Positions 16,758-26,477 of a stretch of DNA of 64,000 nt are shown one piece after another (the stretch's first letter is position 1; every line of letters begins with the position of its first letter). The position numbers and the translations under genes are program-made. The stretch comes from Calidifontibacter indicus. GTDB lineage: Bacteria > Actinomycetota > Actinomycetes > Actinomycetales > Dermatophilaceae. Below the pieces are notes generated by a model, which made no database searches, had not been told where the DNA came from, and worked only from the letters and a program-made list of their open reading frames with translations. The stretch lies in the NCBI RefSeq assembly GCF_003386865.1, contig NZ_QTUA01000001.1, positions 3,224,001 to 3,288,000 of the forward strand, read 5' to 3'.

Positions 16758-17585
16758 TCAGGACTGCTTGCCGAACTGGCGACGGGTCGCCAGCAGTGCA
16801 CCCGCCCCGAGCAGCAGCGCTCCGCCACCGGCGTAGTAGGCGCCGGTCGAGCCGTCCGCCGTGCTACCGCCGCCGGTCGGCACTCCACCGGACGGCATGT
16901 CGGTCATTTGCGACCGGGTGAGCTTGCCGCACAGTGCCGGCGACGTCGCTGCCAACGGCAAGGAAGGCACCAAGTCGCTCTTCGCCGCGCGCGCGGCCGC
17001 GGGAATCTTCGCGGGGTCGAGCCCGTGCACGACGATCACCGCGGTGCCGTTCTTCAACGCCTCCACCGATTTGCTGTCGAGCGTGATGGTGCGCTTGTAG
17101 GTGTATGCCGATCCGCTCGGGGCGAGCGTGACGTCCGTGCCGGCAGCCGGGCTGGTGTCACCCTTGGCCGACAAAGTGGTGACGATGCCGCCGTAATGCG
17201 GGGCTCCCTCCGTCGTGCTGACGACACCGTCGCCGTTGGTGTCTGCCGACATGTCGGGGCACATGCCCATCGCACCGCCGTGGATGTGCTGGACGTGCGG
17301 GTAGGGCGCATCCATGAAAGTCTGCGCGAGACCGTTCACTTCCTCGGTCACGGTGGCCTGGTTGCCGTTGAGGGTCAACCATCCCGCCGCACCGGATCCG
17401 TTGATCGGTGCGAGATCGGCTTGATAGGTCCAACCGCTGTCTGCGTGGGCTGCCGGCATCGCCGGCAATGTGGCAACGCCTGCCGCCAGCGCGGCGACAG
17501 GGACGACGAAATACTTCTTGGCGTTCGTCGCGGGCCTTCCTCGGATTCCGGACGGCGCGTTGCCGACCGTCGTACGCGGAGCCAC
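16758..17585 (-). CDS. Secreted CHRD-like protein, probable sortase substrate
   Basis: This secreted protein of about 275 residues has a signal peptide (VVPVAALAAGVATLPAMPAAHA). A CHRD-like middle domain follows, with a histidine-bearing block (PHVQHIHGGAMGMCPDMSADTNGDG) trimmed in practice to its HVQHIHGGAMGMCP core, and VIVVHGLDPAKIPAAARAAK. The C-terminus is a sorting signal: a Gly-rich stretch with VPTGG, a hydrophobic span (YYAGGGALLLGAGALLA) and the charged tail TRRQFGKQS. No LPxTG is present. GTG 17585 is the only usable start before the signal peptide, but its ribosome site is weak, so the start is uncertain. Confidence 0.75.
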   Translation of the reverse strand: MAPRTTVGNAPSGIRGRPATNAKKYFVVPVAALAAGVATLPAMPAAHADSGWTYQADLAPINGSGAAGWLTLNGNQATVTEEVNGLAQTFMDAPYPHVQHIHGGAMGMCPDMSADTNGDGVVSTTEGAPHYGGIVTTLSAKGDTSPAAGTDVTLAPSGSAYTYKRTITLDSKSVEALKNGTAVIVVHGLDPAKIPAAARAAKSDLVPSLPLAATSPALCGKLTRSQMTDMPSGGVPTGGGSTADGSTGAYYAGGGALLLGAGALLATRRQFGKQS

Positions 17586-17614
17586 ATCTGCGCTGACCGA
17601 CTGTCACCGTCGAT

Positions 17615-17669
17615 GAGTTCCGATCCTTCACGGGTGGTTCGACACGAACGCTGCGACGGATTGGAACTC
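17615..17669. promoter_or_regulatory. Inverted repeat between MFS gene and CHRD-like gene
   Basis: The arms gagttccgatcc and ggattggaactc are 12 bp with one mismatch and are 31 bp apart. They could form a weak terminator for the MFS gene or an operator for the sortase substrate gene. Confidence 0.35.
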
Positions 17670-17702
17670 TTTCGGCGGGCCTTCGACCTCGACGGTGCGC
17701 AA

Positions 17703-19046
17703 TCAGCTGTTCTGCAATTCCTTTCCCTTCCTCTCGGGCAACCCGAGCGCGGCCAGCATCGCCACCGCGAACGACACCGAGATGAGCACGAAGGTGGGCC
17801 CGGTGCCGTGGTTGTCGTGCACCCACGGCACGAGCAACGGTCCGATGATCGACGCGATCCGTCCGAACGCCGTCGCACTGCCGCTGCCGGTCGCGCGCAG
17901 CATCGTCGGGTAGACCTCGGGCGTGACCGCGTACAGCGCGCCCCACGCGCCGAGGTTGAAGAACGACAGGAGGCACCCGGTCAGCAGAATCGTCGACTCC
18001 GACGAGGCCTGCCCGAAGGCCATCGCGGCGACGGCCGATCCGAGCAGGAACGACGCGAGCGTGAAGCGCCGGCCGACCTTCTCGATCAGGACGGCGGCGA
18101 CGGCGTAGCCGGGCAACTGGGCGAGGGTGATCCACAGCGTGAACTCGAATGATTTCGCCATCGGGAACCCTTGTGCGACCAGGAAGGTCGGGATCCACAA
18201 GAACGCGCCGTAGTAGGAGAAGTTCACCCCGAACCAGGTGAGCCACAGCGCCACCGTGCGCCCGGCGAAACGCTTCTCCCACAACGCCTTCGGTGACATC
18301 TTGGTCACCTTCTCGGGGTTTGGGGAGGGCACGGGTGCGATGCCGGCCGACTCTTCGAACCGGCGCACCGACTGCTCCGCCTCGTCGATCCGCCCGGCCC
18401 GCTCGAGGAAGCGCACCGATTCGGGCAGTCCGCGGCGCACGTACATCGCGTACAGCGCCGGGACGACGCCCAACAGCAGCGCCCAGCGCCAGCCGTTGTC
18501 CTTCGGCACGATGTAGTAGCCGATGAGCGCCGCGAGCACCCACCCGACGGCCCAGAACGATTCCAGCAGCACCACCATGCGGCCACGGATGCGCGCGGGC
18601 GCGTACTCGCTGACCAGCGTGGACGCCACCGGCAGTTCGGCGCCGAGGCCGAGACCGATGACGAACCGGAACGCCAGCAGCACCCAGAAACCGGGCGACA
18701 GGGCCGAGAACCCGGTGGCCAGGCCGTAGACCAGCAGCGTGAGCGCGAAGACGTTGCGACGGCCGATGCGGTCGGCGAGGTAACCGCCGAGCGAGGCCCC
18801 GACCGCCATGCCGATGAAACCGACGGACGCCAGCCAGGAAACCTGGCCGGTCGACAGTCCCCATTCCTTCTTGATGGCGACCATCAGGAAGGAGATGAGC
18901 CCGACGTCCATCGCATCGAGTGCCCACCCGATGCCCGATCCGCCGAGCAACCGACCGTGCAACCGGGTGAAGGGCAGCCGGTCGAGGCGCTGGCTGCGGG
19001 TGAGCTGCGCGGGTTCGGTGACCGAGGGCTCGGCGACGCTCGACAT
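17703..19046 (-). CDS. MFS transporter, sugar porter/NiaP-like
   Basis: This 447-residue major facilitator has 12 predicted membrane segments. Family motifs are GGYLADRIGRRNVFALTLL (loop 2-3 D-R-x-G-R-R), SEYAPARIRGRMVVLLESFW after segment 4, and VTPEVYPTMLRATGSGSATA after segment 10 (the P-E-x-Y-P-T sugar-porter motif). The pattern is closest to NiaP-like carriers of organic anions such as niacin or benzoate, but substrate assignment is an inference. An aggagg site precedes ATG 19046. No catabolic genes are adjacent to define the substrate. Confidence 0.87.
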   Translation of the reverse strand: MSSVAEPSVTEPAQLTRSQRLDRLPFTRLHGRLLGGSGIGWALDAMDVGLISFLMVAIKKEWGLSTGQVSWLASVGFIGMAVGASLGGYLADRIGRRNVFALTLLVYGLATGFSALSPGFWVLLAFRFVIGLGLGAELPVASTLVSEYAPARIRGRMVVLLESFWAVGWVLAALIGYYIVPKDNGWRWALLLGVVPALYAMYVRRGLPESVRFLERAGRIDEAEQSVRRFEESAGIAPVPSPNPEKVTKMSPKALWEKRFAGRTVALWLTWFGVNFSYYGAFLWIPTFLVAQGFPMAKSFEFTLWITLAQLPGYAVAAVLIEKVGRRFTLASFLLGSAVAAMAFGQASSESTILLTGCLLSFFNLGAWGALYAVTPEVYPTMLRATGSGSATAFGRIASIIGPLLVPWVHDNHGTGPTFVLISVSFAVAMLAALGLPERKGKELQNS

Positions 19047-19210
19047 GGATCCTCGATCCTCCTGGGGGTTTTGCTCGAACTGGGTACTCGCTCGAACGCA
19101 GCGAAACCTACCGCGTCCGGGCGCCTCGCGGCGCGTTGTCGCCGCCGGTTATCGCGCGGTTGTAGCCTGCTTGTCACCCGGTTGTCGGTGCCGGATGCCA
19201 AGGTGACGAC

Positions 19211-20419
19211 ATGCTTCCGGTACTCACCTTCGCCCTGGGTCTCCTGCTCGGCGCCGCCGTGCTCTGGCTGGTGCTGCGTCCGCGTCAGGAGTTGCGGCTC
19301 GCGAGCGCCGACACCGAGCGGCAGTTGCTGCGCGAGCGCGTCGTCGACCTCGAGACGGCCCTCGGCGAAGACCAGCAGACCGCCCAGGCGCTGGCTCCGT
19401 TGTCGTCGACGCTCGCCCGCGTCGAGCGTCAGGTCGAGGCACTCGAGCGCGATCGCAGCCGGCAGTACGGCGCGCTGGGGGCCCAGCTGCGCACCGTCGC
19501 CGAGACGACCGGTGCGCTCCACCAACAGACCGCGGTGCTCAGCGGTGCGCTGAAGTCGTCGAACACCTCGGGGGCGTGGGGCGAGATGCAGTTGCGCCGG
19601 GTGCTCGAGCACGCCGGGCTCTTGCCCAAGTGCGACTTCGACGAGCAGGTGCGCTCGACCAGCCGCCACGGCAAACAGATTCGGCCCGACGCCGTCGTGC
19701 ACCTGCCCGGCGGCAAGGTGCTGGTGATCGACTCGAAGGCGCCGATCCAGCACTTCCTCGCCGCGCAGGTCGAAGACACCCCCGACGCCGAACGTGACCG
19801 GCTGCTGCGCGCCCACAGCGCGGCACTGACCGGTCACGTCGAGGCGCTGTCGGCGAAGGACTACTGGAGCGGTTTCGACTCCACCCCCGAGGCGGTGCTG
19901 TGCTTCGTGCCCTCGGAGGCGATCCTCGCGACGGCCGTGCGCACCGACCCCGACCTGCTCGACCGAGCGATGGCCAAACGCGTGCTGCTGGTCTCCCCCG
20001 CCACCCTGCTCAGCGCACTGCAAACCACGGCCTTGGTGTGGCGGCAGGACGCGCTGGAACGCAACGCCCAGGAACTGCTGACGATCGGGCGCGAGCTCTA
20101 CGAGCGACTCGGCACCCTCGGCAAGCACACCCATCGCGTCGGCGAGACGCTGCGCCGCTCGGTCGAGGCCTACAACGCGATGGTCGGCACCCTCGAGGCG
20201 CGCGTGCTGGTCTCGGCCCGCCGGATGGAAGACCTCGGCCTGGCATCGGAAGCCGTGCCGCAGGTGCAACCCGTCGAGCAGGCGCCGCGCCCGCTGACCG
20301 CGGCCGAACTCATCGACGCCCTCGACGACGACGTCGCCCGACCGCAACTCGACCTCGGGCCGGCCGGCGGCGGGTCCGACGGCGGGTCCGAGGGTGCGAG
20401 CCGCGAGCGTGCGGGATGA
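19211..20419 (+). CDS. rmuC: RmuC-family DNA recombination protein
   Basis: This 402-residue protein has an N-terminal membrane anchor (LPVLTFALGLLLGAAVLWLV), a coiled-coil region (about residues 30-110) and the RmuC nuclease-like domain. That domain carries SSNTSGAWGEMQLRRVLEHA, VHLPGGKVLVIDSKAPIQHF and FVPSEAILATAV. RmuC limits recombination at inverted repeats. Its stop is followed 7 bp later by the GTG of the ThrE-like gene, so the two are probably co-transcribed. The C-terminal 50 residues are variable. Confidence 0.92.
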   Translation: MLPVLTFALGLLLGAAVLWLVLRPRQELRLASADTERQLLRERVVDLETALGEDQQTAQALAPLSSTLARVERQVEALERDRSRQYGALGAQLRTVAETTGALHQQTAVLSGALKSSNTSGAWGEMQLRRVLEHAGLLPKCDFDEQVRSTSRHGKQIRPDAVVHLPGGKVLVIDSKAPIQHFLAAQVEDTPDAERDRLLRAHSAALTGHVEALSAKDYWSGFDSTPEAVLCFVPSEAILATAVRTDPDLLDRAMAKRVLLVSPATLLSALQTTALVWRQDALERNAQELLTIGRELYERLGTLGKHTHRVGETLRRSVEAYNAMVGTLEARVLVSARRMEDLGLASEAVPQVQPVEQAPRPLTAAELIDALDDDVARPQLDLGPAGGGSDGGSEGASRERAG

Positions 20420-20426
20420 TCCTGCG

Positions 20427-21677
20427 GTGAGCACGAGCGACGACCGCACCCGCCAACTGCTGGTCTATCTGGCGGCGGCGCTCATCGCCGGCGGTGCGTC
20501 GTCGCACGAGGTCGAGGCGAGCATCCGTGCCATCGGCACCCGGCTGGGTCAGCCCGGCGTCCAACTGCACGCCCAGCCGGTGGGTGTCACCCTGTCGCTC
20601 GGGTTCGGCACCCCCTCGACCTACGAGTCGGTGGAAGGGCCGCTGCGGCTCGATCAGTCGGCGGCCGTCGCGGACATCCAACAGGGGTTGTTGGCCGGCA
20701 CGATGCACCCCGACGACGCGCTCATCCGCTTGCGCGGACTACGCGCCCAACCCCACCGTTTCCCGATCGGCGGCATGTACCTCGGTGCGCTCTGCGTCGG
20801 CATCGGGCTCGCCCTCATCCTCCAACCGTCGTGGAGTGCCGTGGCCTTCGGTGCCCTCACCGCGCCGTTCGTCGCGATGCTGATGCGGCTCGCCGCACGC
20901 GGGCTGCTCCCCGCCGCGCTACTGCCGTGCCTGGCCGCGTTCGGGGTGTCGCTGGCGGCCTTCTGGGCCCACCGGCACGGCTACGTGACCAGCCCGCTGC
21001 GCACCCTGCTGCCACCGGTCGCGGTGCTGCTTCCGGGCGCCACGATCGTCACTGGTCTCTCCGAGTTGGTGAACGGTGCGGCGGTCAGCGGATCGGCCCG
21101 ATTGGCCTCGGGTGCAACCCAGTTGGTGATGTTCGCGGTCGGCATCATAGGCGCGGCCGCATTGCTCGGTGTCGGCGGCGACGCGCTGCAGAACACCCGC
21201 GTCGACGACCTCGGCTGGTGGAGTCCGGCGGTCGGCCTGGTGCTCGTGACCGCGGGCATCTGCCTGCAGGAATCGGTGCCGCGCGCCTTGGCGCCGTGGA
21301 TCTTCGCGGTGCTGGCCGTCACGATGACCGCCCAGTTGGTCGTGCAGGCCTGGACCGACGCCGCCTGGCCCGGCGCGTTCGCGGGGGCGGCCGTCGCCAG
21401 CGTCACCGCCTGGTCGGTCGCCGTGCTGCGCCGCGGCGTGCCGCGCATGGTGCTGTTCCTGCCCAGCTTCTGGCTGCTCGTGCCGGGATCGGTCGGCCTC
21501 GTCTCGGTCGCCCAACTCGGCCTCGAACCAGCGCTCTCCGCCCCGACGGCCACCCTCGCCGCCGGGGTGATCCTCGCCATCGCACTCGGGCTCGTCGTCG
21601 GCACCACGCTGGCCCGCGTCGTCCGCACGATCGCCCTGCGTCTGCGCCGACCCATGCCAACAGCAGAATCCGCGTGA
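20427..21677 (+). CDS. Threonine/serine exporter, ThrE family
   Basis: This 416-residue membrane protein is of the ThrE family, with the two ThrE domains fused. The N-terminal domain has the family stretch LAAALIAGGASSHEVEASIR and is followed by hydrophobic segments beginning GGMYLGALCVGIGLALIL. The central GATIVTGLSELVNGAAVSGS matches the conserved ThrE loop. It likely exports Thr, Ser or small peptides. GTG 20427 is chosen; an in-frame ATG at 20394 would overlap rmuC. The last codons and stop lie inside a perfect 28-bp stem-loop. Confidence 0.85.
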   Translation: MSTSDDRTRQLLVYLAAALIAGGASSHEVEASIRAIGTRLGQPGVQLHAQPVGVTLSLGFGTPSTYESVEGPLRLDQSAAVADIQQGLLAGTMHPDDALIRLRGLRAQPHRFPIGGMYLGALCVGIGLALILQPSWSAVAFGALTAPFVAMLMRLAARGLLPAALLPCLAAFGVSLAAFWAHRHGYVTSPLRTLLPPVAVLLPGATIVTGLSELVNGAAVSGSARLASGATQLVMFAVGIIGAAALLGVGGDALQNTRVDDLGWWSPAVGLVLVTAGICLQESVPRALAPWIFAVLAVTMTAQLVVQAWTDAAWPGAFAGAAVASVTAWSVAVLRRGVPRMVLFLPSFWLLVPGSVGLVSVAQLGLEPALSAPTATLAAGVILAIALGLVVGTTLARVVRTIALRLRRPMPTAESA

Positions 21678-21728
21678 GTTTGTGGCCTTCGCCGCGTGAA
21701 CGAAGGCCACAAACTCACGCGGATTCTG
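21664..21728. repeat. Perfect 28-bp inverted repeat overlapping the ThrE stop codon
   Basis: The arms 21664-21691 and 21701-21728 are exactly complementary, with a 9-nt loop (ccgcgtgaa). The left arm contains the last ThrE codons and the TGA at 21675. It may act as a bidirectional terminator with the converging ispH, but it is far longer than a normal intrinsic terminator. Confidence 0.8.
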
Positions 21729-21781
21729 GTGGGAGCGATGCGCGTGCCGGGCGGCTCAGTCGAGAGGGAGCCGAGAGGTGA

Positions 21782-22822
21782 TCAGTGCAGCGAACCGGCG
21801 TCGTGACGCACCTTGTCGGCGTTCGCACCGTTCTTCGCCTTGAGGTCGCGGCGCAGCTCGTTCGGCAGCGCGAACAGCAGGCTCTCCTCGGCCGCGACGA
21901 TCGGCACGACGTCGTCGAAGCCGCGTTCGGCGAGGAACTCCAGCACGTCGCGCACGAGGATCTCGGGCACCGATGCCCCTGAGGTGACCCCGACGGTGGT
22001 GACACCGGTGAGCCAGGCTTCGTCGATCTCGTCGGCGTAGTCGACCAGGTGGCCGTCGCGGGCACCGTGCTCGAGGGCGACCTCGACCAGACGCACCGAG
22101 TTGGAGGAGTTGCGGCTGCCGACCACGATCATCAGGTCGGTCTCGTGTGCCATCTGCTTCACCGCGAGCTGACGGTTCTGCGTGGCGTAACAGATGTCGT
22201 CGGACGGCGGATCCTGCAGCTTGGGGAACTTCTCCCGCAGCCGGCGCACGGTCTCCATCGTCTCGTCGACCGACAGCGTCGTCTGCGACAACCAGACGAC
22301 CTTCTCCGGGTCGCGCACCTCGACCTCGTCGACGTGGTCGGGGCTCTGCACGAGGGTGATGTGCTCGGGCGCCTCGCCGGAGGTGCCGACGACCTCCTCG
22401 TGCCCCTCGTGGCCGATGAGCAGGATGTCGTAGTCGTCGGACGCGAACCGCTTGGCCTCGCGGTGCACCTTGGTGACCAGCGGGCACGTCGCGTCGATCG
22501 TCTTGAGCGACAAGGCTTTTGCCTCCTCGTGCACGATCGGCGCAACACCGTGTGCGGAGAAGATGACGGTGGCGCCGTGGGGCACTTCCTGGGTTTCGTC
22601 GACGAAGATCGCGCCGCGCTTCTCCAGGGTGGTGACCACGTGCTTGTTGTGCACGATCTCCTTGCGCACGTAGACCGGCGGGCCGTAGAGGTCGAGCGCC
22701 TTTTCGACGGTGACCACCGCCCGATCGACTCCGGCGCAGTATCCGCGCGGAGCCGCGAGCAGCACCCGCTTGCTCGCGGTGCTGCGGTCGGTGCCGGGCA
22801 GGGACTCGGTCGTCGAACTCAT
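21782..22822 (-). CDS. ispH: 4-hydroxy-3-methylbut-2-enyl diphosphate reductase
   Basis: This 346-residue Fe-S reductase carries out the last step of the non-mevalonate isoprenoid pathway, giving IPP and DMAPP. The three cluster cysteines are in [24 protein letters not shown] and [11 protein letters not shown]. The substrate-binding histidines are in FSAHGVAP and [14 protein letters not shown] 22822 is used; an ATG three codons upstream lacks a ribosome site. It is monocistronic and diverges from xseA across 270 bp. Confidence 0.96.
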   Translation of the reverse strand: MSSTTESLPGTDRSTASKRVLLAAPRGYCAGVDRAVVTVEKALDLYGPPVYVRKEIVHNKHVVTTLEKRGAIFVDETQEVPHGATVIFSAHGVAPIVHEEAKALSLKTIDATCPLVTKVHREAKRFASDDYDILLIGHEGHEEVVGTSGEAPEHITLVQSPDHVDEVEVRDPEKVVWLSQTTLSVDETMETVRRLREKFPKLQDPPSDDICYATQNRQLAVKQMAHETDLMIVVGSRNSSNSVRLVEVALEHGARDGHLVDYADEIDEAWLTGVTTVGVTSGASVPEILVRDVLEFLAERGFDDVVPIVAAEESLLFALPNELRRDLKAKNGANADKVRHDAGSLH

Positions 22823-23092
22823 GTGCTCCATCGTAGGTGAGTGCGCGAGCAGCCCGAATTCCTGCACCGTACGACACCACCGTCTCGACATCCGAGATTC
22901 TGCGGAGGGAAGGCAACCGATCCGGCGGGCATCGCCGTCTGTTGTTGCGACGCGGTGCACGGGGGCATCGCGGTTACGGGGTGATGGAAGGGTCCCGCGG
23001 GCGCCACTCAGGGGAGGGCGTCGGCGGGACCTTCCGCATGTCGGGCGCACTTCGCCGCCGAGCCGTCGCCGCCGGCACCTATCCTCGGCCGG

Positions 23093-24343
23093 GTGAGCAC
23101 CCCCGCAACCCCCGGACGCCTGCCCGACAAGGCCGCCGACACCACCGCCGAACAGCCCTGGCCGTTGCGGCTGCTCAGCATGAAGATCGGCGACTACGTC
23201 GACCGGATGTCGCCGGTCTGGGTCGAGGGACAGTTGGTGCAGGTGAACCGCCGTCCGGGGTCGCCGACCGTCTTCCTCACGCTGCGCGACATCGACGCCG
23301 AGATCTCGATGTCGGTGACCACCCACGTCAACACGCTCAACGCGATGGGTCCCGCCGTCCAGCCGGGTGCACGGGTGGTGATGCAGGCCAAGCCGACCTT
23401 CTGGGCCAAGCAGGGCACGCTGCAACTCGACGCGCGTCAGATCCGCGCGGTCGGCATCGGCGAACTGCTCGCCCGGGTCGAACGTCTGAAGCACCTGCTG
23501 CGCAGCGAAGGTGTGTTCGACGCGTCGCGCAAACGCCCGATTCCGTTCGTGCCCAACCGCATCGGGCTCATCTGCGGACGCAACAGCGCCGCCGAGCGCG
23601 ACGTCGTCGAGAACGTGCGACGCCGGTGGCCGAAGGCAGTTTTCGAGATCCGTCAGGTGGCGGTGCAGGGTGTTTCGACCGTCGACGAGGTCAGCGGGGC
23701 GCTCGGTGAACTCGACGCCGACCCCGCGATCGACGTCATCGTCATCGCCCGCGGCGGCGGGTCGTTCGAGGATCTGCTGCCGTTCTCCAACGAGACCCTC
23801 GTGCGTGCCGTCTCGACCGCGCGCACCCCGGTGGTCAGTGCGATCGGGCACGACGTCGACAGTCCGCTGCTCGACTTCGTCGCCGATGTGCGCGCTTCCA
23901 CCCCCACCGACGCGGCCAAGCTGATCGTGCCCGACCTCGGCGAGCAACTGACGCTGGTGGCACGGCTGCGCGACACCGGCGCGCGTGCCCTCACCCGTCG
24001 GATCGCCCACGAACGCCAACGCATCGACCTGCTGCGCAGCCGTCCGGTGTTGGCCCACCCGCAGACGATGGTCGCGAGTCGGCGCGAGGAGGTGCAGCGG
24101 TTGCAGGAGCGCGCCCGGGTGCGCCTCGCACACCGGCTCGAACGCTCCCACGACGGCATCACCCACCTGCAGGGTCAGCTGCGGGCGCTCTCGCCCCAGC
24201 AGACGCTGGAACGTGGATACGCCGTCGTCCGGCAGGTCGACGGCACGGTGGTGACCGACGTGGCCGAGGTGTCGACGGACGACCTGCTGCGGGTGACCGT
24301 GGCCAGGGGCGACTTCGCGGTGCGCCCGGTGGCCTCGTCGTAG
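23093..24343 (+). CDS. xseA: Exodeoxyribonuclease VII large subunit
   Basis: This 416-residue large subunit of ExoVII, which degrades single-stranded DNA, starts at GTG 23093. It has an N-terminal OB fold ([32 protein letters not shown]) and the catalytic core with [20 protein letters not shown] and [21 protein letters not shown] coiled-coil C-terminal domain follows. xseB follows 10 bp later, giving the usual operon. Confidence 0.95.
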   Translation: MSTPATPGRLPDKAADTTAEQPWPLRLLSMKIGDYVDRMSPVWVEGQLVQVNRRPGSPTVFLTLRDIDAEISMSVTTHVNTLNAMGPAVQPGARVVMQAKPTFWAKQGTLQLDARQIRAVGIGELLARVERLKHLLRSEGVFDASRKRPIPFVPNRIGLICGRNSAAERDVVENVRRRWPKAVFEIRQVAVQGVSTVDEVSGALGELDADPAIDVIVIARGGGSFEDLLPFSNETLVRAVSTARTPVVSAIGHDVDSPLLDFVADVRASTPTDAAKLIVPDLGEQLTLVARLRDTGARALTRRIAHERQRIDLLRSRPVLAHPQTMVASRREEVQRLQERARVRLAHRLERSHDGITHLQGQLRALSPQQTLERGYAVVRQVDGTVVTDVAEVSTDDLLRVTVARGDFAVRPVASS

Positions 24344-24353
24344 GCTGGCCCGC

Positions 24354-24674
24354 ATGCCCGACGACAACTCCCCCGACGTCTCCTCCGACGTCCCGGCCGG
24401 CGACGACGCGGTGACCACCGAGACCACTGGGGCCGCGAGCAGTTCCAAGAAGAGCGGGGACGACCGCAATGCCGATGTCGCGCAACTCGGTTACGAGGAC
24501 GCCCGCGACGAACTCGCCCGCATCGTGGCGCAGTTGGAGGCCGGCTCGGTGCCGTTGGAGGAGTCGATGCGGCTGTGGGAGCGCGGCGAGGCGCTGGCCG
24601 CGCACTGCCACAAGTGGCTGGACGACGCGCAGGGCCGGGTGGAGCAACTCACCGGCGACAAAGCCGACCACTAG
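24354..24674 (+). CDS. xseB: Exodeoxyribonuclease VII small subunit
   Basis: This 106-residue small subunit has the conserved core ([39 protein letters not shown]) in residues 45-92. The first 40 residues are an acidic, Ser/Thr-rich extension, which makes it longer than the typical 75-80 residues. It forms the small-subunit coiled coil that binds XseA and is co-transcribed with it. Confidence 0.94.
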   Translation: MPDDNSPDVSSDVPAGDDAVTTETTGAASSSKKSGDDRNADVAQLGYEDARDELARIVAQLEAGSVPLEESMRLWERGEALAAHCHKWLDDAQGRVEQLTGDKADH

Positions 24675-24786
24675 CAACCGCTGCACTCACCGACCATCAG
24701 CCCCTCCCACCGCCCAATCTCCCTGAACACGCTGCGTTCGCGGGGGGGCGGGTTCGGAAGTGCAGCGTCTGCGGGTGGGGCGGGGC
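24675..24786. repeat. Intergenic element sharing an 18-mer with the 44.4 kb hairpin
   Basis: The gap between convergent xseB and the DUF4245 gene contains aagtgcagcgtctgcggg (24758-24775). This is identical except for one base to 44414-44431. gctgcac near 24681 pairs with gtgcagc near 24760. It probably belongs to the set of intergenic word-repeat elements. Confidence 0.45.
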
Positions 24787-25380
24787 CTAGGAGGTCGCGG
24801 CGGGCTTGAGCAGGCTCGCGAACTGCTGCAGTTCGCTCCAGTCGGCGCGGCCGGTGACGATCGTGGCCAGCCCGTTCAGCGGCTCGGAGCGCACCAGCGA
24901 CGACTGGTCGTTGCTGTTGCGATACACCTTGGTCCACTTCACGCCGGCCACCTCGACGGTGCCCTCGGGCTTGCCGTAGTTGGTCTGGTGGTCGGTCCAC
25001 AACTGGTTCGGCTTGTCGGTCTGCTGCACCGCGATGTACTTGCTGTCGGGCAGGTCGTAGCCGGCCTGCCAGGTCGCAGGCTGGTTCTGGAAGGTCACCA
25101 GGCGCACGTTCGCCGGGATCCATCCCTTCGGGGCCGGCTGCGGATAGGTGACCGTCCACTTCTGCGCAATCGCGGTCTCCCGGGCGATACCGGCGACGTC
25201 GACGCCCGGCCGGTCGACCTTGTTGACCCGCGGCACCAGCGCCGTCCACCCGAGCACCGCGAGCACCACCAGCACCATCGAGATGATCATGCTCTTGGCG
25301 GTGCCGGACATGCCGCGCCGCTTCGGCGGCGGCGACTGGACGGATTCGGTGGTGGTCTGCGGGGCGGTCACGCCCACCAT
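24787..25380 (-). CDS. DUF4245 membrane-anchored protein
   Basis: This 197-residue protein has a cytoplasmic N-terminus, one membrane segment (SMIISMVLVVLAVLGWTALV, about residues 30-49) and an extracellular DUF4245 domain (YPQPAPKGWIPANVRLVTF, GVKWTKVYRNSNDQSSLVRS). Function is unknown. In actinobacteria this family is commonly encoded divergently next to glpX, as here, which supports both calls. Confidence 0.88.
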   Translation of the reverse strand: MVGVTAPQTTTESVQSPPPKRRGMSGTAKSMIISMVLVVLAVLGWTALVPRVNKVDRPGVDVAGIARETAIAQKWTVTYPQPAPKGWIPANVRLVTFQNQPATWQAGYDLPDSKYIAVQQTDKPNQLWTDHQTNYGKPEGTVEVAGVKWTKVYRNSNDQSSLVRSEPLNGLATIVTGRADWSELQQFASLLKPAATS

Positions 25381-25457
25381 CGTCCCTCATCCACCCCACG
25401 GACGCGGAATCGCACCGATAGAGTCGGGAAGTGCCAGCGCCCGATCGAAGGAGATCC

Positions 25458-26447
25458 ATGTCCGAGCAGCCGTCGTTCACGATCAAGCCCGACCGCAACC
25501 TTGCCCTCGAGCTGGTTCGCGTCACCGAGGCGGCCGCCATGGCCGGAGCCCGGTACGTCGGCCGCGGGGACAAGAACACCGCCGACGGTGCAGCCGTCGC
25601 CGCGATGCGCGAACTCATCGCCACCGTCTCGATGAACGGTGTCGTCGTCATCGGTGAGGGCGAGAAGGACAACGCCCCGATGTTGTTCAACGGCGAGCGC
25701 GTGGGCGACGGCACCGGTCCCGAGGTCGACGTCGCGGTCGACCCGATCGACGGCACCACGCTCACCGCGAAGGGCATGAACAACGCCGTGGCGGTGATGG
25801 CCGTGAGCGAGCGCGGCTCGATGTACGACCCGAGCGCGGTCTTCTACATGGACAAGCTGGCCGCCGGCCCCGAGGCCGCCGATGTCGTCGACATCCGCCT
25901 GCCGGTTGCCGAGAACATCCGCCGGGTGGCCAAGGCCAAGGGCATGAACCGCTCCGACGTCACGGTCGTGATGCTCGATCGTCCGCGCCACGAGGAGCTC
26001 GGTCAGCAGGTGCGCGACGCCGGCGCCCGCATCCGGTACATCAGCGACGGCGACGTCGCGGGTTCGATCATGGCGGCTCGCGCGGGCACCGGCATCGACC
26101 TGCTGCTCGGCGTCGGCGGCACCCCCGAGGGCATCATCACCGCGTGCGCGATGAAGTGCATGGACGGCGTGATCCAGGGACGTCTGTGGCCGCGCGACGA
26201 CGACGAGAAGCAGAAGGCGATCGACGCCGGCCACGACATCGACGCGGTGCTGTCGACCGACGACCTGGTGAAGGGCGACAACTGCTTCTTCGTGGCCACC
26301 GGCATCACCGACGGTGAACTGCTCCAGGGCGTGCGCTACCACCACGGCGGCGCACACACCCAGTCGCTGGTGATGCGCAGCAAGAGCGGCACGATCCGGG
26401 TCATCGACGCCGAGCACCGGCCGTCCAAGCTCGACGACTACCGCTGA
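25458..26447 (+). CDS. glpX: Class II fructose-1,6-bisphosphatase
   Basis: This 329-residue GlpX-type fructose-1,6-bisphosphatase is the gluconeogenic FBPase of actinobacteria. Metal-site motifs are [14 protein letters not shown] and [17 protein letters not shown]; the C-terminal block [18 protein letters not shown] binds phosphate. An aaggag site lies 4 bp before ATG 25458, which is chosen over the upstream frame opening at 25431. A PfkB-type kinase gene follows after 30 bp. Confidence 0.96.
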   Translation: MSEQPSFTIKPDRNLALELVRVTEAAAMAGARYVGRGDKNTADGAAVAAMRELIATVSMNGVVVIGEGEKDNAPMLFNGERVGDGTGPEVDVAVDPIDGTTLTAKGMNNAVAVMAVSERGSMYDPSAVFYMDKLAAGPEAADVVDIRLPVAENIRRVAKAKGMNRSDVTVVMLDRPRHEELGQQVRDAGARIRYISDGDVAGSIMAARAGTGIDLLLGVGGTPEGIITACAMKCMDGVIQGRLWPRDDDEKQKAIDAGHDIDAVLSTDDLVKGDNCFFVATGITDGELLQGVRYHHGGAHTQSLVMRSKSGTIRVIDAEHRPSKLDDYR

Positions 26448-26477
26448 GTGCAGGGTCGGCAAAACGGTGAGCATCCG

